A stretch of 21,233 nt of DNA from an uncultured Collinsella sp. (GCA_902494855.1 CABUVC010000006.1:1-21233), one strand, 5' to 3'. Positions 1 through 7,396 are shown, counted from the first letter of the stretch. A program made the numbers and translations. Notes: generated from the sequence alone by a model not told the origin.

Positions 1-951
1 GCCATGATGCGCCGCAGCGCCCGCCGCGAGGAGGCCTATGTGCCCACCTCTCAGCTCCGCCGCTTCACCCTGCCCGATTCGGCGCCCATCATGCGCCGCG
101 TTATGGGCTTTCTGTCCGACCAGGCCCGCACGCTCATCCACGCCGGCGTGTCGCGCGACCGCATCTGCATCGATCCTGGCCCGGGCTTTGGTAAGTCGGC
201 TAACGAGGACATCGTCATCCAGCGCGAGACTGCCAAGATGGCGTCACTGGGCTATCCGCTCATGTGCGCCGTATCGCGCAAGCGCTTTGTGGGCGCCGTC
301 TCGGGCGTGACCGAGGCCGCCGAGCGCGATGCCGCTACGTTTGGCGTGTGCCTGGGCGCCATCCAGGCCGGTGCCAACATCGTGCGCGTGCACGACGCCG
401 CGGGTTTTGCGCAGTTCCTGAACGGCTACTGGGCGGTTGCCAAGCCGCAGCCGCGCCGCGCGTTTGTGGCCGTGGGCTCCAACCTGGGGCATCGCTGTGA
501 CAACATCCGCGCCGCACGCGACATGATCGCCGAGATTCCACTCACCTGCGTGTCCAACTCCTCCAAGATCTACGAGAGCGAGCCGGCCTACGAGACGCGT
601 CAGGACGCGTTTGCCAACGCCGTCATCGAGATCAAGACCGAGCTGGCGCCGTTGGTGCTGCTCGACGAGCTCATGAAGATCGAGGCCGAGCTGGGCCGCG
701 ACCGCTCCAAAAAGGCCAAGGCCAACGGCCCGCGCACCATCGACCTGGATCTGCTGTGGATGGACGGCGAGACCCACGGGGGCAAAAAGCTGCGCCTGCC
801 GCATCCGCTGATCGGCGAGCGCGACTTTGTGCTGGTGCCGCTCGAGGATCTGATGCACGATCCGGCGCGGTTCTTCCGCTACAACGGCGTCGAGGTCAAG
901 GGGCCCGAGGACCGCGTGGGCCATATCGTGGGCGAATTGGGGCGCATGTAG
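1..951 (+). CDS. folP-folK: Bifunctional dihydropteroate synthase-HPPK fusion (5'-truncated by window edge)
   Basis: The reading frame is open from the first base, so the gene begins outside the window. The first ~145 codons are the C-terminal part of dihydropteroate synthase, which joins p-aminobenzoate to the pterin diphosphate. Visible motifs are DPGPGFGKS, SRKRFVG (the conserved Lys/Arg substrate site) and VRVHD at the barrel end. From about codon 152 a complete HPPK (FolK) domain follows, which pyrophosphorylates 6-hydroxymethyl-dihydropterin. It shows FVAVGSNLG, GRDRSKKAKANGPRTIDLDL and LPHPLIGERDFVLVPL. Both are cytosolic consecutive folate-pathway steps, with the later enzyme placed N-terminal. 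The stop codon touches the start of the next gene, so the two are probably co-transcribed. Family assignment is firm; whether the missing N-terminus carries further domains cannot be seen. Confidence 0.93.
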   Translation, partial: AMMRRSARREEAYVPTSQLRRFTLPDSAPIMRRVMGFLSDQARTLIHAGVSRDRICIDPGPGFGKSANEDIVIQRETAKMASLGYPLMCAVSRKRFVGAVSGVTEAAERDAATFGVCLGAIQAGANIVRVHDAAGFAQFLNGYWAVAKPQPRRAFVAVGSNLGHRCDNIRAARDMIAEIPLTCVSNSSKIYESEPAYETRQDAFANAVIEIKTELAPLVLLDELMKIEAELGRDRSKKAKANGPRTIDLDLLWMDGETHGGKKLRLPHPLIGERDFVLVPLEDLMHDPARFFRYNGVEVKGPEDRVGHIVGELGRM

Positions 952-1653
952 ATGATCGAGATGAATGCTGTTGCCGCCGGTACCGAGCTCGACGCGGCGC
1001 GTGATGCGGGCCGCGAGGGCATGTCTGCGGGCTGGTGCGCGTGGAGCGTGGGCGATGCATCGCTGACGTTTTCGCTGGTCGTGCGCCCCGATGTGAATAT
1101 GCACGCCTTCCACGGCCTGCCGTTTGTGGCCGCGATGGGCATGATGGACGCGCTCGTGGGCACGGCATCGACGCCGGGCCTGGGCCTTGCCGGTAAAGTG
1201 GGTATCCAGTGGCCGAGTGACATCGTGTGCGGTGCGCCTGCGTTTGAGACGTCACTCGCGCGTGTTGCCGTGAACGGCGGTGCCGGTGCTGCGGGCATGT
1301 TTGCCGCGATGACGGTTGATATTGAGCGTGCGGCGCTGGGTGAGCTTGGTGTGGATATGGCAGATGAGGCGCTGATCGAGGCATTGGCCGCCGCCGTGCT
1401 GGTCCGCGTGGACACCTGGGCGGTTGCCGCCAACACACCACAGGGCGCTGCCGGCCCGCTGGCTCCGGTGCTGGGCGAGTACTTTGACATGGTGCCACTG
1501 TTGGGTCGTCAGGTCGCGGCGGTGTCGCCCAACGGCTTGCCGCTTGCGGTCGGTGTGTTTGCGGGCCTGGACATCTGGGGCCGCGCGACCATCAAGACCG
1601 ACGCCGGCGAGCAGGAGTTTCCGCCCGAGGCCGTACGGATTCGCGGACTGTAA
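952..1653 (+). CDS. Diverged biotin-protein ligase-fold protein, catalytic residues lost
   Basis: This 233-residue protein has the outline of the biotin-protein ligase (BPL/LplA/LipB) fold. A strand block LTFSLVVRP comes near residue 40. WPSDIV sits near residue 87, where BirA has WPND. The C-terminal SH3-like segment ends in a strand pattern like the BirA C-domain (GVFAGLDIWGRATIKT, then EQEFPPEAVRIRGL). The expected GRGRxGRxW biotin-AMP loop is reduced to GREGMSAGW. The catalytic lysine that follows WPND in BirA falls on Ala/Phe (GAPAFETS), and the GxGxN strand is not evident. There is no N-terminal DNA-binding domain. It starts immediately after the folK stop with no gap, so it is probably translationally coupled. 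It may be a weakly active ligase or a repurposed binding protein. Fold assignment is moderately sure; function is not. Confidence 0.6.
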   Translation: MIEMNAVAAGTELDAARDAGREGMSAGWCAWSVGDASLTFSLVVRPDVNMHAFHGLPFVAAMGMMDALVGTASTPGLGLAGKVGIQWPSDIVCGAPAFETSLARVAVNGGAGAAGMFAAMTVDIERAALGELGVDMADEALIEALAAAVLVRVDTWAVAANTPQGAAGPLAPVLGEYFDMVPLLGRQVAAVSPNGLPLAVGVFAGLDIWGRATIKTDAGEQEFPPEAVRIRGL

Positions 1654-1684
1654 CGCGAGGCGCCCGCGCTCAAAGATAGCGATG

Positions 1685-1727
1685 ACAACAAGACCCTCCT
1701 CGGCTGTGCCGGGGAGGGTCTTGTTGT
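1685..1727. terminator. Bidirectional hairpin terminator between convergent operons
   Basis: Perfect 15-bp arms at 1685-1699 and 1713-1727 (right arm GGAGGGTCTTGTTGT) enclose a loop with an extra CGGC/GCCG pairing. The arm ends are A-rich on one side and T-rich on the other, so it can work in both directions. It lies just after the biotin-ligase-like gene and downstream of the convergent coaX. Confidence 0.8.
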
Positions 1728-1749
1728 CTGGGGAATGGGTTGTCAGCAC

Positions 1750-1792
1750 CCTATTCCTCAAAACTGAAAATCTTTCGATTTTGAGGAATAGG
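1750..1792. terminator. Second hairpin, 3' of coaX
   Basis: Perfect 14-bp inverted repeat, CCTATTCCTCAAAA at 1750-1763 and its complement at 1779-1792, around a 15-nt loop with weak inner pairing. It lies 35 bp past the coaX stop on the minus strand. There is no long T-run after the stem on either strand, so it is either a second weak terminator or an RNA 3'-end stabiliser. Confidence 0.5.
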
Positions 1793-1826
1793 ATTGGCGG
1801 CTGGTTGCTGCGACCTGGCGTTTACT

Positions 1827-2600
1827 CTATCCCAGCTCCTGCATGCGGCGGTAGATTTCGCAGATGCCCTTGATGGTGAGTTGGCCGTCTACCACGTCGA
1901 AGGCATCGGTCGAATCGGCGACGATGCCGGCGAGACCGCCCGTGGCGATAACGGTGGCATCCTCGCGGCCCAGCTCGCGCTTCATGCGCGCGACCAGGCC
2001 CTCGGCCATGGCGGCAGCGCCCATCACGGCGCCGACCTTGATGCACTCTTCGGTGTCGCGACCGATGGCGTGCTCGGGCGCCTCGAGCGGCACGCTGGCG
2101 AGCTTGGCGGCTCGGGTGGCAAGCGCGTCCATGGAGATGCGGATGCCCGGCGCGATCGCCCCACCAATGTAATAACCGTCCTCATCGATGACGTCGATAT
2201 TGGTCGCGGTGCCAAAGTCCACCACGATTGCCGGCGCGCCGTAGAAAGTCTCGGCCGCAACGGCGTTGGCGACGCGGTCGGCGCCCACGGCCTGGGGGCG
2301 CGCCGCGCGCAGCTTGGTCACGGCGGCCGTCTGCGGCCCGATGACAATGGCGTCTGCGGCAATGCGGTCGGCCACGGCGTGCCACTCGCGCGAGAGCTGC
2401 GGCACCACGCCCGCAAAGGCGATCGCGTCAACCGCATCGAGCGAGAGGCCGTACATCTTAAAGAAACCCATCAGGCGCACGTGGATCTCGTCGGCGGTAT
2501 AGGAGCGGTCGGTGGGCATACGCCACGACTGCACCAGCTCGTCTCCGTCAAACAGGCCCATGGCCGTCTGGGTATTTCCCATATCGATAGCGAGCAGCAT
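1827..2600 (-). CDS. coaX: Type III pantothenate kinase
   Basis: This cytosolic enzyme phosphorylates pantothenate with ATP, the first step of coenzyme A synthesis. The 257-residue length is normal for CoaX. The N-terminus MLLAIDMGNTQTAMGLFDG carries the phosphate-binding Asp-x-Gly-Asn-Thr motif. GADRVAN is the pantothenate-site motif, DFGTATNIDVID the second phosphate motif, and GGAIAPGI and ATGGLAGIVA follow as in the ASKHA fold. The start at 2600 has GGGAG five bases upstream and puts the first strand at the N-terminus; an in-frame ATG at 2621 (adding MPTPGVD) is less likely. The frame stays open far upstream, but that stretch runs antisense through a tRNA gene and is not coding. A TATACAAT sequence (minus strand, 2637-2644) could be a -10 box; no good -35 is visible. 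The gene converges on the folate genes. Confidence 0.93.
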   Translation of the reverse strand: MLLAIDMGNTQTAMGLFDGDELVQSWRMPTDRSYTADEIHVRLMGFFKMYGLSLDAVDAIAFAGVVPQLSREWHAVADRIAADAIVIGPQTAAVTKLRAARPQAVGADRVANAVAAETFYGAPAIVVDFGTATNIDVIDEDGYYIGGAIAPGIRISMDALATRAAKLASVPLEAPEHAIGRDTEECIKVGAVMGAAAMAEGLVARMKRELGREDATVIATGGLAGIVADSTDAFDVVDGQLTIKGICEIYRRMQELG

Positions 2601-2736
2601 GTCTACTCCCGGTGTTGGCATAAAAGGACGCGCACCATTGTATACGTGCCGTCGACGGCGCTCGGCTGCGATTCGTTTACGGTGATAGGGGCTGAGGGGT
2701 TTAAATATGAAGGAATTATGCTCTACGAGATTTTCC

Positions 2737-2765
2737 TTGCCGTTTACCGAACTCCCGCGTAATAT
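2737..2765 (+). promoter_or_regulatory. Sigma-70-type promoter of the initiator tRNA
   Basis: The -35 TTGCCG (2737-2742) and -10 TAATAT (2760-2765) are separated by exactly 17 bp and lie 31 bp before the mature tRNA start, a good position for a tRNA leader. Confidence 0.65.
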
Positions 2766-2796
2766 TCTTTCTTGCGCACATGAGGCGCCCAGACAT

Positions 2797-2873
2797 TGCG
2801 GGGTGGAGCAGTCTGGTAGCTCGCCGGGCTCATAACCCGGAGGTCGTAGGTTCAAATCCTGCCCCCGCGACCA
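2797..2873 (+). tRNA. Initiator tRNA-fMet (CAU anticodon)
   Basis: The 77-nt cloverleaf has an encoded CCA end. The acceptor stem is TGCGGGG paired with CCCCGCG, the anticodon loop is CTCATAA and the T arm contains GGTTCAAATCC. Three consecutive G:C pairs next to the anticodon loop (GGG/CCC) are the initiator hallmark. The first pair is a weak U1-G72, in keeping with the unpaired or weak 1-72 position that formyltransferase requires. The gene stands alone with its own promoter and terminator. Confidence 0.96.
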
Positions 2874-2882
2874 AGAACTTGC

Positions 2883-2912
2883 AGCTCGTCGGCCTAGCCG
2901 GCGAGCTTTTTT
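2883..2912 (+). terminator. Rho-independent terminator of tRNA-fMet
   Basis: The stem AGCTCG (2883-2888) pairs with CGAGCT (2902-2907), with inner CGGC/GCCG pairing, followed by a run of six T. It starts 10 bp after the tRNA CCA. Confidence 0.85.
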
Positions 2913-2958
2913 GTTATCTGACGACCATGTTTTCGGCACGGTTCTCAACCTCTCAAAC

Positions 2959-3103
2959 AAAATCTCGATCTGTAACGCGTAGACCCGATTTGGACGGCTA
3001 GATGTTACAGATCGAGATTTTCCGGCAGCCGGCCCCCGTTTGTCTAAATCTGTAACACGAGGGATGGATTTTGCCGAGTAGCTGTTACAGATTGAGATTT
3101 TGT
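2959..3103. repeat. Left array: two palindromic repeats, 80-bp period
   Basis: Unit 1 has perfect 18-bp arms (2959-2976 and 3004-3021; inner part ATCTGTAAC/GTTACAGAT) around a 27-nt interior. Unit 2 has arms at 3043-3057 and 3083-3097 with one mismatch and again a 27-nt interior after GTAAC. The start of the arm core (TCT) lies at 2963 and 3043, exactly 80 bp apart. The sequence TCTCAAACAAAATCTC that opens this array also opens the right array at 4911. Related units occur at 4921-5220. Confidence 0.85.
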
Positions 3104-3231
3104 TGTTGCTCTCCTTTATGAGTGAATCTTGACTCTTTTTATTATGTGAGGCGGACGGGCTATCGATAATCACGGGCTGGATGGATTGACTTGTCGATTG
3201 ATAGATTCCAATTGGAAGGAGCTGCGACGAC

Positions 3232-3248
3232 CCTTAACGATCCTTAAC
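3232..3248 (+). promoter_or_regulatory. Direct repeat CCTTAAC upstream of the AlbA_2 ATPase gene
   Basis: CCTTAAC occurs at 3232-3238 and 3242-3248, spaced exactly 10 bp, about one helical turn, 107 bp before the start codon. This spacing suits a protein-binding site. TTGACT sequences lie at 3129, 3186 and 3314, but none has a convincing -10 at 16-18 bp, so the promoter itself is not identified. Confidence 0.3.
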
Positions 3249-3354
3249 TAGAAACAGTGACGTCTTAAAAACAATAAAGGGGCCGCTATGTAGGGGCCGT
3301 CTATACGATGCCTTTGACTTACACTTCTTTATGGAGCCATGTAAGGAGGCGGCA

Positions 3355-4797
3355 ATGCAGCAACCCATCGCGACAAACGATGTGATTCTATTTTCCACTC
3401 TCAGGGAGAATCAGTACTTCGATCGAAAGAGCGCCCGCAAGGATGACAAGGAGATTGCGAAGCATATTAGTGCATTCGCCAACTCGGCGGGAGGCAAGCT
3501 CGTTATCGGTATCGAGGATAATGGTGAGGTAACGGGCTTCAAGCGTAACGGTGCGCGCGACATTGAGAAATTCGAGCGCGCTGCGCTTACGACTTGCACG
3601 CCGACCCCTATTGTCCGCAAAGACCGAATCCCCGTGGTCAATTCTTCGGGCGAGGAGGACCTCGTTCTCGTTTTGGACATCGATGCCTCGACCAACCACT
3701 CTGTTGCTCGCATGAGCGACGGCGAGGTTTTCTTGCGGCAGGACGACAAGAGCGTGAGGCTCAGCCGCGAACAGGTATTTGCCCTCGAGTACGATAGGGG
3801 GCAGAGAATCTTCGAGGACGAGCTTGTTGAGGATTCCTCCCTAGATGACGTGGACCATGAAGTGCTTGATCGCTACAAAGGGATTCTTGGAACCGAAGTT
3901 TCCGACGAGCAGGTCCTTAGAAGTCGTCGTTTTATGCGTGACGGAAAGCTGACCGTTGCTGGAGCCCTGCTATTCGCGCTGGATCCGTCCGCGATGATGC
4001 CACAGGCGCGAGTCCGTGTCCTGCGCTACGACGGCGTCAAAATGGAGACGGGCGAGCGTCTCAACATCACGAAAGAACGAAGCTTCTGTGGGCCGCTGCC
4101 TAAGGTGATCCAAGACGCCTACGAACTCATCTCGAGCATGCTCCGCGAATTTCAGTTCCTGGGGCCCGACGGGAAATTCCAGACCGTGCCTGAGTATCCT
4201 GAGTTCGCCTGGTTCGAGGGCTTGGTCAACGCGGTGACACATCGCGACTACTCGTTCCGCGGCGACTACATCCGGGTCTCGATGTTCGACGACCGTTTGG
4301 AAATCATCAGTCCAGGCGCGCTTCCCAATATCGTGACGCTCGACAACATGAGGACCACTCGTTACTCGCGCAACCCACGCATCGCGCGCACGCTGGTTGA
4401 ATTCGGTTGGGTTCGGGAGCTAAACGAGGGCGTCAAGCGCATTTATACCGAGATGCAAAACTCTCTGCTCAATGATCCGGTCTACACGGAACCTGATGGG
4501 GCAAGGGTTCAGCTAACGCTTGAGAACAATATCGTTGCCAGAACCGTAAGGAGAAGCGAGGCTCTCGAGGACAAGGTATCACCGGAGGTGATCGCCTCAT
4601 TGGGGGAGTATGAGCTCGCCGCCGTCAGGTTGGCCTTTGCGAACGGAAGGGTGACAGCAAGGGAGCTTGCAGCGCACATCGGGAGAAATCGCCGCACAGC
4701 AAGCCGGGTGCTTGGTAAGTTAATTGAGGAAGACGGGCTGCTCGAATGGCACGGCTCATCCCATAACGACCCAAAACAGTTCTACACGATAAGGTAA
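3355..4797 (+). CDS. AlbA_2 / GHKL-type ATPase with C-terminal winged helix
   Basis: This 480-residue cytosolic protein belongs to the family often labelled 'ATP-binding protein' or RecG-like helicase, although it has no helicase motifs. Residues ~13-125 form an AlbA_2 (Schlafen-like) domain, beginning ENQYFDRKSARKDDKEI and continuing NSAGGKLVIGIEDNGEVTGF. Residues ~280-385 form a HATPase_c_4 domain with N-box EGLVNAVTHRDYSFRGD, then DDRLEIISPG and LNEGVKRIY. Residues ~425-478 look like a winged helix (ARELAAHIGRNRRTASRVLGKL). The start at 3355 is chosen because AAGGAGG ends five bases upstream; the ATG at 3331 lies before that ribosome site. Members are thought to act as regulators or nucleic-acid-associated ATPases; substrate unknown. 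Base composition is visibly less GC-rich than the neighbouring genes, and palindrome arrays lie on both sides, suggesting acquisition. Confidence 0.85.
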   Translation: MQQPIATNDVILFSTLRENQYFDRKSARKDDKEIAKHISAFANSAGGKLVIGIEDNGEVTGFKRNGARDIEKFERAALTTCTPTPIVRKDRIPVVNSSGEEDLVLVLDIDASTNHSVARMSDGEVFLRQDDKSVRLSREQVFALEYDRGQRIFEDELVEDSSLDDVDHEVLDRYKGILGTEVSDEQVLRSRRFMRDGKLTVAGALLFALDPSAMMPQARVRVLRYDGVKMETGERLNITKERSFCGPLPKVIQDAYELISSMLREFQFLGPDGKFQTVPEYPEFAWFEGLVNAVTHRDYSFRGDYIRVSMFDDRLEIISPGALPNIVTLDNMRTTRYSRNPRIARTLVEFGWVRELNEGVKRIYTEMQNSLLNDPVYTEPDGARVQLTLENNIVARTVRRSEALEDKVSPEVIASLGEYELAAVRLAFANGRVTARELAAHIGRNRRTASRVLGKLIEEDGLLEWHGSSHNDPKQFYTIR

Positions 4798-4812
4798 GGT
4801 GGTCGATCTATT

Positions 4813-4874
4813 TCGCACCTCTGTCGCAGTAATGTCGCACCTCTGTCGCAGTAATGTCGCACCTCTGTCGCAGT
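4813..4874. repeat. Three tandem 22-bp repeats
   Basis: The unit TCGCACCTCTGTCGCAGTAA plus two bases starts at 4813, 4835 and 4857, the last copy being incomplete. Each unit itself holds two TCGCA half-sites. It begins 16 bp after the stop codon of the ATPase gene. Confidence 0.85.
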
Positions 4875-4920
4875 GGCTTCGATGACGCGTGGATATAGTC
4901 CCTCGGCAAATCTCAAACAA

Positions 4921-5220
4921 AATCTCAATCTGTAACGGGTAGGGGTCAAAAGCGGGCCTAGATGTTACGGATTGAGATTGTTGAGGATGGGCCGAGGGGA
5001 ATGTCTCGATCTGTAACACGTGGGGCCGTTTTTGGCCGATAGATGTTACAGAACGAGATTTTTCGGCAGCCGGGCTCCGTTTATCTAAATCTGTAACACG
5101 AGGGACGGATTTTGCCGAGTTGTTGTTATAGATTGAGATTTTCTAGCAGGCGGGTTTGGTTTGTCTCGATCTGCAACAGGTAGGGGTCAAAAGTGGGCCT
5201 AGCTGTTACAGATTGAGATA
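4921..5220. repeat. Right array: four palindromic repeats, 80-81-bp period
   Basis: Arms at 4921-4936/4964-4979, 5004-5018/5044-5058, 5084-5098/5124-5138 and 5164-5178/5204-5218 follow TCTCRATCTGTAACA with its complement, each with at most a mismatch or so. Arm-core starts are 4923, 5004, 5084 and 5164. The interior between GTAAC and GTTAC is 27 nt in every copy. Interiors fall into types: copies at 4937 and 5177 share GGTAGGGGTCAAAAG, while those at 3057 and 5098 share ACGAGGGA and GGATTTTGCCGAG. Spacers share CGGCAGCCGG. The rest of 4798-5365 holds no gene; a promoter for the next gene must lie in 5221-5350 but is not clear. Confidence 0.88.
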
Positions 5221-5365
5221 AACCGACGGGCCGCCCCGCCCATCCCCATCCACCTGCCGCTACCTGCTGTCCGCCGATTTCCGTTGCGCTGTTGTATCCC
5301 CATGCAATATCCTCTAGACAACTACGCGGCATCATCGCCGCCGCGCCTACAAGAGAGGAATGTCC

Positions 5366-7396
5366 ATGACCGCACCTGCATCCAAGCTGCTCCAGCCCAT
5401 TACGGTTGGCCCCCTTGAGCTCAAAAACCGCATTATGTTCCCGCCGCTGACCACCGGCTACGAGGAGCGCGACGGTTCCATCGGCGAGCGCAGCCTGGCT
5501 TTTTACGAGCGCCTGGCCCGTGGCGGCGTGAGCTACATCGTCATCGGCGACGTCGCTCCCGTTATGACCGCAAGCCCCACGCCCAAGCTGGCGACCGACG
5601 CCCAGATCCCCACGTTTAAGGCCCTGGCCGACACCGTCCACAAGCACGGCGCCAAGGTCGCGCTGCAGCTGTTCCACCCCGAGTACGATGTGCCCGGTGT
5701 CGGCCGCATGGTCATGGGATCCATGGCCGCCGCCAAGGCCGCGCAGGAGGCCAAGGCCGCCGGCGACGAGGAAACCTTTGCCGCCAAGATGGCCGAGTCC
5801 AACGAGATCCGCAACCAGGCCTACGCCAAGCTGCATCACGACATGCAGCACTTTGTGAACGAGGCGAGCGTAGAGCAGCTCACCCAGATCAAGGAGGCCA
5901 TCGCCGCCTCGGCCGCTCGCGCGCAGCAGGCCGGCATCGACGCCATCGAGGTCCACGGCGACCGCTTGGTGGGTTCGCTGTGCTCGGCCATCCTCAACCA
6001 ACGCACCGACGAGTACGGTGGCTCGTTCGAGAACCGCGTCCGCTACGCGCTGGAGGTCGTCGCCGCCATTAAGGAAGCCGCGCCGCAGCTGATGGTGGAG
6101 TACAAGCTCCCCGTGATCATGGAGAACCCCGACGGCACGCCGCGCGGCAAGGGCGGCCTGCAGCCCGACGAGGCCTGCGAGTTCGCCAAGCTGCTCGAGG
6201 GCGCCGGCATCGACATGATCCAGGTCGCGCAGGCCAACCACACCGGCAACATGGGCGATACCATTCCGCCCATGGGCGCCATGCCCTACAACTGGACGCT
6301 GCCCGTGGCCGAGCGCGTCAAGGCCCTGGTCTCCGTGCCGGTGGCAACCGTCGGCCGTGTTGTCTCGGTCGAGGCCGGCGAGAAGATTCTGGAAGACGGC
6401 GCGGCCGACATCATCGCCTATGGCCGCTCGCTCATGTGCGACCCCGACATTGCGCTGAAGGCCGCTACGGGTGAGCCCATCCGCGAGTGCCTCAACTGCA
6501 ACAAGGGCTGCGTCGACGCGATTCAAAATCGCAAGTACATCTCGTGCGTGCTCAACGCCGAGAACGGCGACGAGGCGACCATCGCCATCAAGCCGGGCGA
6601 GGGCGACAAGAAGATCGCCGTGGTGGGCGGCGGTATTGCCGGCCTGGAGGCCGCACGCGTGGCGGCCAAGCGCGGCTACGGTGTGACCGTCTACGAGGCG
6701 AGCGATCATCTGGGCGGCCAGATTGTGCTGGCGGCCGCGCCTCCGCGCAAGGACGAGATCATGCGCTCGGTTGAGTACTACGAGAAGATTCTGCCCGGCC
6801 TGGGAGTGAAGGTTGAGCTCAACCATGCCGCTACCGCTGAGGACCTCAACGCCGCCGACGCCGCGATTGTGGCTGTGGGCGCACACGACGTGGTCATCCC
6901 CGTTCCGGGCGCCGACTCGGAGAAGGTCGTCTCGAGCTGGGACGTGCTGGCCGGCAAGGTGGAGCTCAGCGGGCGCGTCGCCGTCATTGGCGGTGGCCTG
7001 GTGGGCACCGAGACTGCCGAGTACCTGCTGCAGCATGGCTGCGAGGTGGCGATCGTGGAGATGCTCGACAAGATTGCCGCGGGCGAGTCCGAGACCATTC
7101 TGCCGCTGATCATGAGCGACTTTGCCGAGCACAACGTGGAGCAGCACGTGAAGACCCGTCTGACCGCCATTACCGACGAGGGCGTGGAGGCCATTCGCAC
7201 TACCGAGGACGGCGCCGAGGAGCCGGTGAAGATCGCCTGCGATTACGTGGTGATGGCCGTGGGCTCCAAGGCCAACGCGTTTGACCTGGATGGCGTGACG
7301 GTGCCCGTGACCTGCGTGGGCGACTGCTCGGGCGAGCGCACCGCCGACATTGCGAGCGCCATTCGCACGGCATATCACGCGGCCAACGAGCTGTAG
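5366..7396 (+). CDS. Old Yellow Enzyme-type FMN/FAD/4Fe-4S oxidoreductase (dienoyl-CoA reductase family)
   Basis: This soluble 676-residue NAD(P)H-dependent reductase has the three-part build of 2,4-dienoyl-CoA reductase, trimethylamine dehydrogenase and the bile-acid enzymes BaiCD/BaiH. Residues 1-~370 are the FMN barrel (LELKNRIMFPPL, NQRTDEYGGSFENR, YGRSLMCDPD). C375, C378, C382 and C394 form the C-x2-C-x3-C-x11-C iron-sulfur site. After ~415 come FAD and NAD(P) Rossmann folds (VVGGGIAGLEAA and VIGGGLVGTE). The usual H-x-x-H/N-G-Y active-site stretch reads HGDRLVGSL, so the substrate is probably not a standard dienoyl-CoA. The start at 5366 is preferred: GAGAGGA lies seven bases before it but abuts the alternative ATG at 5360. 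It has its own terminator and no operon partner. The true electron acceptor is unknown. Confidence 0.9.
   Translation: MTAPASKLLQPITVGPLELKNRIMFPPLTTGYEERDGSIGERSLAFYERLARGGVSYIVIGDVAPVMTASPTPKLATDAQIPTFKALADTVHKHGAKVALQLFHPEYDVPGVGRMVMGSMAAAKAAQEAKAAGDEETFAAKMAESNEIRNQAYAKLHHDMQHFVNEASVEQLTQIKEAIAASAARAQQAGIDAIEVHGDRLVGSLCSAILNQRTDEYGGSFENRVRYALEVVAAIKEAAPQLMVEYKLPVIMENPDGTPRGKGGLQPDEACEFAKLLEGAGIDMIQVAQANHTGNMGDTIPPMGAMPYNWTLPVAERVKALVSVPVATVGRVVSVEAGEKILEDGAADIIAYGRSLMCDPDIALKAATGEPIRECLNCNKGCVDAIQNRKYISCVLNAENGDEATIAIKPGEGDKKIAVVGGGIAGLEAARVAAKRGYGVTVYEASDHLGGQIVLAAAPPRKDEIMRSVEYYEKILPGLGVKVELNHAATAEDLNAADAAIVAVGAHDVVIPVPGADSEKVVSSWDVLAGKVELSGRVAVIGGGLVGTETAEYLLQHGCEVAIVEMLDKIAAGESETILPLIMSDFAEHNVEQHVKTRLTAITDEGVEAIRTTEDGAEEPVKIACDYVVMAVGSKANAFDLDGVTVPVTCVGDCSGERTADIASAIRTAYHAANEL

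Noticed and set aside
2601..3173. A minus-strand open frame extending coaX upstream by ~190 codons
   Set aside because: It runs antisense through the initiator tRNA, its terminator and the palindrome repeats; CoaX proteins start at the MLLAIDMGN strand, and a ribosome site supports 2600.
3355..4797. RecG-type helicase
   Set aside because: No Walker A/B or helicase motifs; the domains are AlbA_2 and GHKL ATPase.
4921..5220. CRISPR array
   Set aside because: The conserved parts are the two arms of each palindrome plus much of the spacing; interiors are related to each other instead of unique, the unit is 80 bp, and no cas genes are near.
5126..7378. A 750-codon minus-strand open frame
   Set aside because: It is the GC-rich complement of the oxidoreductase gene; its translation is His/Leu/Gly/Val-rich with no domain, and the plus strand encodes a clear enzyme.
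5366..7396. Naming the oxidoreductase baiH or fadH
   Set aside because: The domain layout fits several family members, but the active-site loop differs and there is no bai or fatty-acid context.
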